A DNA stretch of 12,482 nt, from NCBI GenBank assembly GCA_023807065.1, contig JAJJLU010004494.1, forward strand, positions 1 through 12,482, given 5' to 3'. Positions 1-7,396 of the stretch are shown piece after piece (the first letter of the stretch is position 1; every line of letters starts with the position of its first letter). Under the pieces are notes generated by a model, which was given only the letters and a program-made list of their open reading frames with translations, had not been told where the DNA came from and searched no databases. Source of the DNA: Isotricha intestinalis (lineage: Eukaryota; Ciliophora; Litostomatea; Vestibuliferida; Isotrichidae). The translations under genes were made by a program, and so were the position numbers.

Positions 1-12
1 AACATAAATTCA

Positions 13-609
13 ATGTCAAATATTCAAAATAATTCTTTATATAGATTTTTAGAGAAAATCAACATGCAAAAATATTATAACAATTTAAATTCAAATGGAT
101 TTGATGACATTCAATCAATAATAGACCAAAGTAAAAATAATAAAATAGGAATATCAGATGAAAATTTAAAACAAGCAGGAATAAATTTTCCAGGTGATAG
201 AGCAAAAATATTAATAAGAATACAAGATTTAGCCAAAAATTTTAGTTTTCCTCTTCCAAAAGCAATTTATCATATTTGTGAAGATTTAAATGAAATTGAA
301 AATGATATTCATATTAAGAAATTAAATAATTGGTTAAATAATATTAATTTAAGTTCATATCTTAGTAATTTTATTTCTAATGGTTATCATAGTGTTGATT
401 TAATTTTAATGCAAATGGAAAGTAAATTTCCTTTGACTTATGATATTTTAGAAAATGAAATTGGAATTTCTTTATTAGGGCATAGACAAAGAATAATGAA
501 TAAATTAATTGATGATGCTAGAAGTTTGAAAAATAAATTAAAAACTAAAACTTTAGTTATTGATAATAATGGAACTAATAAAATTTGTAATGATTGCTTT
601 ATTTTTTAA
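13..609 (+). CDS. Tandem SAM-domain protein with possible C-terminal CaaX box
   Basis: The 198-residue protein holds two SAM domains, helical modules that usually mediate protein-protein (sometimes RNA or lipid) contacts. SAM1 spans about residues 8-76. SAM2 spans about 104-170 and carries the typical ending LGHRQRIMNKLI, with PLTYDILENEIGI before it. Nothing enzymatic is seen, so it is probably an adaptor or scaffold. The tail is basic (about 172-179, KNKLKTKT) and the protein ends CNDCFIF. The last four residues, C195-F-I-F, fit a CaaX prenylation box, and C192 could be a second lipidated cysteine; this is inference. The ATG at 13 gives a complete SAM1 with seven residues before it. However, the 12 bases upstream are also open in frame, so a longer 5' end outside the window cannot be excluded. 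The gene converges on the NEK kinase gene with a 112-base gap. The SAM calls are firm; the cellular role is unknown. Confidence 0.85.
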   Translation: MSNIQNNSLYRFLEKINMQKYYNNLNSNGFDDIQSIIDQSKNNKIGISDENLKQAGINFPGDRAKILIRIQDLAKNFSFPLPKAIYHICEDLNEIENDIHIKKLNNWLNNINLSSYLSNFISNGYHSVDLILMQMESKFPLTYDILENEIGISLLGHRQRIMNKLIDDARSLKNKLKTKTLVIDNNGTNKICNDCFIF

Positions 610-721
610 ATATTTTTTATTATTATTGTTATATGTTTAGACATTATTTTTATAGAATTTTTTTAAAAAAATAGTATAATGAAAATAAATTAACTTTATA
701 AATATATATAATTAAAATATT

Positions 722-2479
722 TTAATAATTATTATTATTGAAGTAATTGTAATTGTTATTATTGTTGTTATAATCATAAGGTTTTTTTAATATTTGATTT
801 TGATATTTAAAAGGACTTTTATCATTATTTTGATTATTAATATAATAATTATTATTAATATTAATATTATTCACTCTATTATTATTCCTTAAATAATCAT
901 TAAAATTAACTTTTTCATATTCAATTTTCCTTTCATTATAATTTTGTCTTCCAAATAAAGGACTCCTATTTCTCATATTTCCATCTCTGCTTTTAATATT
1001 ATATTTTTCTTTAAATTGATTTAAAACTTCATCACCTTTATTTAAATGATAATAATTTATGTTTGCACTTATTGGTCTTTGTTTTATTCTATCTTGATTA
1101 GAATATAAATTATAATTATTATAATTTATTTTATTATATATTGGAATGTTATTATTTATTTCTTTATTTATTTGATTATTATTATATACATATTTATATT
1201 TAAATTCAGGATATTTGAAATCATTTTCTAAATAATCATTTCTATTATTATTGTTATTATCATTTTTATAGTATCTGTGTACTATAAATTTATTGTTGTT
1301 ATCTTTTGAATTTCTTTCAAATAATTGTTCATATTTTTTATTTGAATTATTATGGTTTCTATTATAATTCATTTTTATTTTATTTATTTTATCTAATATT
1401 ATTTGTCTTCTTCTTTCACTTTCATTTTCATTTCTAAAATTATGAATTTGATTGTTGCTATATTTATTTTGATTATTATTATTTAAGAAATTATATTTAT
1501 TTTGATAATTTTTATTATTATTATTTAAATAATTGTTTATCTTGTTTTGGTAATCATTGTTATTATTATTAAAGTGATCATATTTATTTTGATTATCATT
1601 GTTAATGTAATTTAAGTAATTATATTTATTTTGATAATTATTATTATTGTCATTTATGTGATTATTTATCTTGTTGTGAAAATCATTGCTATTGTTATTA
1701 TTATTTAAATAATTATTTATTTTATTTTGATGTTCATTATTGTTATTTAAGTTATTATTTCTGTGGTTATTTAATTGATTATTTTGATTATTATTATCTT
1801 TATTTTTTTTCCTATAATTTAATTGATTTCTTAAATTTTCAAATTCATTTCTCAAATCTAAAATTTGTTTATCCAAATTATTTATATTTTCCTCATTTTC
1901 TTTTTTTATTTTATCTTCATTAGGTTGATTTTTTATATAATCTAAATTATAATTATTTCTATGATAGTCAAATCTATTTGGATTATAATTCATATTTTGA
2001 TTCTTTTGTTCTTTAATTTGATTTTCAATTTCTTTATTTTGATTACCAATTAATTGTTCATTTTTAGCTTCTTTATTATCTAATTTATCATTTTTAATTT
2101 CTTTATTAGTAATCTCTTTTTCTATTTTAATTTCTTTGTTTTGATTTTCATTTGGTTTTAAATTTAATTCTTTATTTTGATTATTATCTTCAATTTCTTT
2201 TCTATTATAAATGTTTCTATTATAATCAAAATTTAAATTTCTATTATAATTATTAATCAAATGATTATTATTATTATTTCTATTATTTAAATTATAATTT
2301 CCAAATTGATAATTGTTATTGTATAAATCAAATCTATTATTATTAATATTATTATTTCCAAAATTATTCCCAAAATTAATATTATTATTATTCCTTTTAA
2401 AAATTTTATCATATAAATCATCAATAGCGTTTTTCCTTTTAACAATAATAGGTTTCTTGCCTTGAAAATCATTTCCATA

Positions 2480-2527
<48 letters not shown>

Positions 2528-3541
2528 GTTATCACTAATTAAATCTTTAAAATTAAAATTTCCAAATCCTCCTTCTCTAATACTTTCTTTCATAATTTCA
2601 TATTCATCATTTTCTTTCATCATTTCCCTATCATAATATCTTTTCTTAGGTATAACTCGATTAATATCTCTTAAATTAAGAGGCATTTTAATAGTTTTCA
2701 TTAGGAAAGCTTTTCCTTGTTTTGTCATTTGTAAAAAACCTTCATTTTTTTCTTGAACAAAATCCAAAGAAAGCAATTCTTTAGCACTAAGTCTTTTATT
2801 AGGATTAACAACAAGCATTTTGCTTAAAATATTATTTAAATCATTAGAATAAGTTTTACTGATGCTTTCATATTTTCCTAAATTAATATTTTTAACTAAA
2901 GTTTTTAAATTAGTTCCTCTGAAAGGAACCTTCAAAGTACATAATTCATATAAAATTACACCAACTGACCAAATATCACATTTATAATCATAAGGATGAT
3001 CTTTCCAAACTTCAGGAGAAGCATAATATGGAGTACCAGTATGAGTCGATGCCAAACCTAATTGAGTCACTTTACTCACATTTAAATCACCAATTTTAAC
3101 TGTTCCATTTTTTGAAAGAAATATATTTGCACTTTTTAAATCTCTATGCATAATTTTATTCTCATGAAGATAATTTAATCCATGTAAAATTTGAAGAAGG
3201 AAATTCCAAATTGTATTTTCTGAAAAGAGAAGTCTCTTCCTTTGATTTATTTTTATTTTTGATTGAATATCACCATCATCTGCGTATTCCATAACAATAT
3301 TTAAAGTTTGTGTTGTATCATCAAAGAAAGCTTCTTTGTATCCTATTATATTTGGATGGTTTAATGAGGCTAGAATTCGAATTTCGTTTAAAGCATTTTG
3401 CTTGTCTTTATAGGATAGTTGACCCATCTTTACTCTCTTCATTGCATATGTCTTGTTGTCTTGAATACGCTTTACCACACATACGGAACTAAATGCTCCT
3501 TTTCCTAGTTGTTTTCCAATTTGGAAATCTTCAATTGGCAT
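722..3541 (-). CDS. NEK-family serine/threonine kinase with long Asn-rich tail
   Basis: A 939-residue protein. Residues about 6-263 form a complete protein kinase domain: glycine loop GKGAFSSV (13-20), ATP-binding K35 in YAMK, alpha-C Glu E53, HRDLKSANIFL (H132, R133, D134), metal-binding D152 in GDLNVSKV, a T-loop with GTPYYASPE (169-177), and the conserved late R250. DLN replaces DFG, a variant I associate with protist and plant NEK kinases. All catalytic residues are present, so it should be active. NEKs act in cilia, basal bodies and the cell cycle. After a short conserved-looking extension (to about 330), the remaining 600 residues are Asn-rich and probably disordered. They hold a run of 17 Asn (338-354), NKE-rich stretches, a short coiled coil (about 555-577, ILDLRNEFENLRNQL) and a degenerate QNK repeat. 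The ATG at 3539-3541 places the kinase domain at the very N-terminus. The family call is strong; the exact NEK subfamily is not assigned. Confidence 0.93.
1448..1732 (-). repeat. Degenerate QNK-unit repeat within the NEK tail
   Basis: This stretch encodes about seven imperfect units of roughly 12-17 residues. Each starts with a QNK or HNK core followed by I/Y-N-x-x-L/I/F and an Asn run, for example YQNKINNYLNNNN, YQNKYNFLNNNN and FHNKINNHINDNNNN. At DNA level these are ATT-rich copies that probably arose by slippage or unequal exchange. The regular Q-N-K spacing with an aromatic or aliphatic residue suggests some selection on the protein. No function is assigned. Confidence 0.7.
2480..2530 (-). 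repeat. (ATT)16 microsatellite encoding poly-Asn
   Basis: Sixteen uninterrupted ATT triplets (AAT on the coding strand), then one GTT (AAC), encode 17 consecutive Asn residues just after the kinase domain extension. The tract is in frame, so gain or loss of triplets changes only linker length. Its length in the assembly may be inexact, because such tracts slip. Confidence 0.95.
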
Positions 3542-3708
3542 TTTTTTTATTGGGTTTTAAATTATTTTTTATATTTATATTTAATTGGAAAGGGAGTTTT
3601 TTTTCATTAATAAAAAAAACGTTTTTTGTTTTATGGAATTTATGATTTAGAATTTGGATTTTTGTTTAAGGGATTGTTTATGATGTGAAATTTAGAATTA
3701 TTTTATAT

Positions 3709-5063
3709 TTATATTTTGTGATAATTTAATTTTATATCTTCATTTGAAAATTCAAAAACAATTAAATTTTCAAATTTATTATGTTTTCCAGTAGAAAAGC
3801 CACAATATTTAATATCTTTATCAAATAATATTTTTCTGTTTTTTTTATTAGGAATTAATTCATCGATTAATAAATCGAAAACAACATTATATAGATCATA
3901 ATTATCTTTAATAACAGTAATACATTCTTGAATATTAATAGAATTATCTAATTCAATATTATTATTTAAAGAAATAATTCTTTGTTTTAAATTTAAACCT
4001 TGAGAATTAATATAACTAAAAGAATTATTAAAACATAAATCATCACATAAATTTTTTGAAATGATTTCTAAAGAAGAAGAATATTTAATTAAAGGTAATT
4101 TATCCATTTGAATCATTTCTTCATATAATTTTTTTATATTTTCACTTTCATTTACTCTATGTTTAATAAATATTTCAGCAAATTGTTTTGGGTTTGATCT
4201 TATTAAATTTACAGGAAATAATTTTTCTTCTTTTTCATTTAAATTAAAATCAAAATAATTGAAAATTTCTTTTAAAGAAGTTTCTTCAACATTAAAAATA
4301 GATAAAATTGCTTTTCCATTGTACCCTAATTTAATATATGGATTTATATTAAATTTAACAAATAAAATACAATCATTTTCAATGTGAATATTTTCATTTG
4401 AAGGAATTTTAAAATATCCATCTTCAAAAACAATATTTTGAAAAGAATTTTTTGGATAAGTTCTTCCAATTAACATTCCTTCTTTATTTTGTTTTGAATT
4501 ATTTTGATTTATTTCATTAGTTTCAATATTTTTTATTATATTATTTTTTTCATAAATTATTGTTTTTTTATTCTCTGTATTTGGATAAATAATTGACCAT
4601 TTACCATCAATTTGAAAAGATATATTATTTCCTTCTTTCAATAAAATTGGAAGAAGAATTTCATAAGGAGATATTTCTAAATTTACTTTTAATGATAAAT
4701 CAAAATTAATTTTATTATTTAATTTAATTTCTTCGTTGTTGTTTGTGTTAATTGAATGAACTTTATTTTTAATATTTTCATTATCATAATTTAAATATGG
4801 ATTTTCATTTTTTATATTATTTAAATTATTTATATTTTGATTTTGAGGAATTATTCCTTGTCTAATTAAATTATATTCTAAAATATAATTTGCACAAGCT
4901 TCAAAATAATTATTTAAAGGAAGGCCAGTTTCACATAATTTTTTTAAAGTATCTATTAATAAAAAATTATATTATTATATTTTATACATTGATAAGCATC
5001 TGCTAAACCAGAAGTTAAAATTAATTGTTTTCTCGTTGAAAATTCATTTTCATAATTTGACAT
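3709..5063 (-). CDS. CAP/SCP-domain protein, two exons joined across a 35-base intron
   Basis: The gene is complement(join(3709-4952, 4988-5063)). Exon 1 has 76 bases, exon 2 has 1244; spliced, they encode 439 residues starting MSNYENEF. Without splicing the main frame has no ATG near its start and is closed upstream by a stop at 4972-4974, so exon 1 supplies the true start. Residues 1-60 look helical and are not recognised. An Asn-rich linker follows. Residues about 105-245 are beta-rich (ISFQIDGKWSI, then GMLIGR and a C-terminal strand set) and faintly resemble a LecA-like beta sandwich. The CAP domain lies at about 274-428: NLIRSNPKQFAEIF, LLIDELIPNKKNRKILF, GFSTGKH. Two usual CAP histidines appear replaced (Leu in the ISKNLCDDL helix, Asn in the usual GHR position), while the last one, H in STGKH, remains. 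No signal peptide is seen, unlike most secreted CAP proteins, so it is probably cytosolic. Confidence 0.82.
4953..4987 (-). other. Spliceosomal intron of 35 bases (GT-AG)
   Basis: On the minus strand this stretch begins GTATAAAATA and ends TTATTAATAG. Removing it joins exon 1 (25 codons plus one base, ending in Gln and a split T) to exon 2 and gives continuous reading: ADAYQ, then YTLKKLCETGLP. Left in place, it produces an in-frame TAA. It is almost pure A/T, unlike the flanking coding sequence, which contains several G/C-bearing codons. A possible branch-point A lies in the TTATTAATAG end. This is the only intron in the window that the reading frame clearly demands. Confidence 0.85.
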
Positions 5064-5152
5064 TATAATAACTGTTTATTAATAATTAAAATATAATGTA
5101 AATTAATTAATGAATTAAATTAATTAAAATTAAATATTAAAATTTAATTAAA
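5064..5152. promoter_or_regulatory. Divergent promoter gap between CAP and RING genes
   Basis: These 89 bases separate the start codons of two genes that run away from each other, so they must carry both 5' untranslated regions and both core promoters. The sequence is almost only A and T, with repeated TTAATTAA-type words (5100-5150). No defined transcription-factor site can be named. The call rests on gene orientation. Confidence 0.45.
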
Positions 5153-6511
5153 ATGGTTTCTTTTTTATTTTTATTTTCTTTTTTTAAATCTATTATTTCT
5201 CAATCTCATAAATGTTATTATTCAGATTGTTTGTCTTGTAATTCTGATTATTCATGTCATTATAATAATGGAATTTGTTCTTCTCAAAATTTAATTTCTT
5301 CAAAAATTGAATTAATTAATCAATTAAATAATTGTAATAATGATTTATATTCAAATCCAATAATAAATAAGTATTGTGGTTCATTAGATATACAATTATC
5401 AAATAAACAAATTAATATTGTTCTTCCTAAAATTGATAATCAATATGGAAAAGAATATTTATTTTGTTCTTATAAAATTAAAAATTTAAATCCTTCATCA
5501 ACAATTTATATAGAAGTTAAAAAAGAAGAAAATTATAGTTCAAGTTTTGATTTATTTATACAAAATAAATTGGATGATGGTTTATTTCCAATTGAAGGAA
5601 CATTCAATAGTTATAAAATAAAAAAAATTGAAAATTTTAATTTAACTTATCACAGTAAAATATCATTTAAAAATAAACCTTTTGAAGTAATTATAAAATT
5701 GGATAAATTTAAAATTCCAATAAAAAAGATTATTATTATTTGTTTGGTTATTATTTTCTTTATTGTTATTATAATATGTATTTTAATTATTATCTATTAC
5801 AAAAAAGAAATTCTGAGTTTAAATTTATTTAGAAACATTAATGCTGAAAGAGAAGAAGAATTAAATATAAAAGAAAAAAATAAATCTTTAGCTAGAGAAT
5901 TTATAAATAATATTTTTCCTATATTATATGAAAATATAAGAGAAAAAGCAAAAAATACTTTATGTAATTTTTGTTTAAATGAATTTAATTCTAAAGATCA
6001 AGTATACATAGGTGATTGTAATCATGTTTTTCACTTTGATGAAATAAAACAATGGATATATTCAGAAGATAGTTTCCATAACACTTGTCCTGAATGTAGA
6101 AATGAATTGATTTGTTTTTATCATAAAGGAGATAATTTAAATGAACCTCATCTTATTAATGTTGGACATTATATTCAAGAAAATAATAATAATAATAATA
6201 ATGATAATAATGAAATGATAAATAATAATGAAATGATAAATAATAATGAAATCATAAATAAGAATGATAGGATAAGTAATAATGATCCTATAAATAATAA
6301 TGATAAAAAAAGTAATAATGATAAGATAAGTAAATCTGAGAGAAAGAATAATTTAATGATTAAAATGAATCATAGTTATTTTAATAGTAGTGTTAATATA
6401 GTGAATACTCAAGAAAATATGATTAATAAGAAAGATGATTTATATCATCCTAATTTAATAAATAGTGCATATGATGCTATTAGTATTAAGTTAAATAATC
6501 AACACAATTAA
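5153..6511 (+). CDS. Secreted/transmembrane RING-type protein, putative E3 ubiquitin ligase
   Basis: A 452-residue type I membrane protein layout. A signal peptide covers about 1-16 (hydrophobic FLFLFSFF core, ending SIISQS). A Cys-rich segment follows (C21, C26, C29, C35, C42, PSI-like spacing), then a beta-rich ectodomain to about 185 with possible N-glycosylation sites (N127, N163). One transmembrane helix lies at about 190-216, followed by a basic KK, and the cytosolic part carries a RING-H2-like finger at 271-315: C271, C274, C289, H291, H294, C312, C315. The sixth ligand position, normally Cys three residues after H294, is E297; W301 is kept. This is the layout of PA-TM-RING/GRAIL-type ligases that ubiquitinate membrane or endosomal cargo, though I do not recognise a PA domain. 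The tail from about 343 is Asn-rich with hexapeptide repeats. Ligase activity is uncertain because of the missing ligand. Confidence 0.85.
   Translation: MVSFLFLFSFFKSIISQSHKCYYSDCLSCNSDYSCHYNNGICSSQNLISSKIELINQLNNCNNDLYSNPIINKYCGSLDIQLSNKQINIVLPKIDNQYGKEYLFCSYKIKNLNPSSTIYIEVKKEENYSSSFDLFIQNKLDDGLFPIEGTFNSYKIKKIENFNLTYHSKISFKNKPFEVIIKLDKFKIPIKKIIIICLVIIFFIVIIICILIIIYYKKEILSLNLFRNINAEREEELNIKEKNKSLAREFINNIFPILYENIREKAKNTLCNFCLNEFNSKDQVYIGDCNHVFHFDEIKQWIYSEDSFHNTCPECRNELICFYHKGDNLNEPHLINVGHYIQENNNNNNNDNNEMINNNEMINNNEIINKNDRISNNDPINNNDKKSNNDKISKSERKNNLMIKMNHSYFNSSVNIVNTQENMINKKDDLYHPNLINSAYDAISIKLNNQHN
6203..6346 (+). repeat. 18-base minisatellite encoding eight hexapeptides
   Basis: Eight consecutive six-residue units are encoded in the tail of the RING protein: DNNEMI, NNNEMI, NNNEII, NKNDRI, SNNDPI, NNNDKK, SNNDKI, SKSERK. 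The consensus is NNN-E/D-x-I. The first copies are nearly identical at DNA level (AATAATAATGAAATGATA) and later copies are diverged, the usual sign of recent expansion at one end. The region is probably disordered. Confidence 0.85.
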
Positions 6512-6673
6512 TTTTTATTATTAGTTATATAGAATTAAAAATAAATAATTTAATTAAGTATTAAGGTAATATTTTTATTTTAAAAAAAAATGATAATGAA
6601 TTAGATTATATTTATAAAAATAGTGAATAATTTAATTTTTAAATTATGTAAATTATATAAATTAAAATATATA

Positions 6674-7276
6674 ATGACTGAAGAAGATTCAGAATTAAAT
6701 CAAAAATCAATAATAGAATTACAGAATGAAATAAATAACTATAAAAAGAAAGAGAGAGCTTATTTAGTAGAATTACAAATTAAAGATGAAATAATTAATA
6801 AATTAAAATCATTTAAAAATGGATTAATCCAGCAAATAAATGAATCTCAAATAAATAATTCAAAAAGCAAAAATACAGATTTTTCAAATCCAAAAATGCT
6901 AAATGAGTTTAAAAATTTAAAAAGTATTTTAAAAGAAAAAGAAACAATGTTATTATCAAAAGAAGAAGAATTAAATTCATTACAAACAAATCAATCTACT
7001 TTTAAAAAATATATGACAAAATTCAAAAATGTATATCATGAAAATTTAGAATTATTTAGTTATGTTCAAGGTAATTTTATTGAAAATTTAAGAAATGAAA
7101 ATACTAATGAGCAATCACAAATTAATCAATTAATGATTAAATTAAAAGAAAGTGATGAAAATATTAATGATTATGAAAATCAAATTGATGAAGCTAATGA
7201 AACTATTTCTTTTTTAAGAAGAAAAATTAGAATTAATGAAGAATTGAAACCTCCAAAAAAATCAAAAAATAAATAA
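6674..7276 (+). CDS. Coiled-coil protein, WTAP/FL2D-like candidate
   Basis: A 200-residue, almost entirely helical protein starting MTEEDSELNQ. The frame is open upstream to a GTG at 6623, but that extension is AT-rich and Tyr/Leu/Lys-biased like non-coding sequence, so the ATG at 6674 is preferred. Coiled coils cover about 10-55 and 75-185; the end is basic (PPKKSKNK), possibly a nuclear signal. From about residue 90 the order of features recalls the core of WTAP (animals), FL2D (fly) and FIP37 (plants), scaffolds of the mRNA m6A methyltransferase complex: an EEEL motif with an aromatic-poor turn, a KKYMTKF-type basic stretch, an HENLEL motif, a variable coil, then DENINDYENQIDEANETISFLRRKI in the place of the family's NDFI-QLDEEVE-STI-LQ segment. 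That match is from memory, and coiled coils can mislead. If right, this copy is short compared with about 330-400 residues in plants and animals. Confidence 0.6.
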   Translation: MTEEDSELNQKSIIELQNEINNYKKKERAYLVELQIKDEIINKLKSFKNGLIQQINESQINNSKSKNTDFSNPKMLNEFKNLKSILKEKETMLLSKEEELNSLQTNQSTFKKYMTKFKNVYHENLELFSYVQGNFIENLRNENTNEQSQINQLMIKLKESDENINDYENQIDEANETISFLRRKIRINEELKPPKKSKNK

Positions 7277-7396
7277 TTTTTTTTATCCCAAATAAATTAT
7301 ATTTATATATGAATTTAAAAATAATATTTTAAACAAGGTATTTTATTTTATAATTTATATCTTTTTTTTTAATATAATATAAAAAAATATAAAAAA

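Noticed and set aside
422..451. 30-base GT-AG stretch inside the second SAM domain
   Set aside because: Its length is a multiple of three without stops, and it encodes SKFPLTYDIL, which fits the SAM consensus; removing it would damage the domain.
2480..2530. CRISPR-like or satellite array
   Set aside because: It is a simple trinucleotide repeat in frame in a coding region, with no spacers.
2287..2535. Poly-Ile frame opposite or out of phase with the NEK tail, and other small frames inside large genes
   Set aside because: They are shifted or antisense readings of Asn/Lys-rich coding sequence with no domain and no independent start context.
4639..4641. TTG start for the CAP-domain gene
   Set aside because: The frame continues upstream with sensible coding sequence and joins an ATG exon through a clear GT-AG intron, so TTG is internal Leu130.
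6623..6673. Upstream GTG-initiated extension of the coiled-coil (WTAP-like) gene
   Set aside because: A GTG start is unlikely in a eukaryotic nuclear gene, and the 17 extra residues look like translated AT-rich spacer. ATG at 6674 gives a normal acidic N-terminus.
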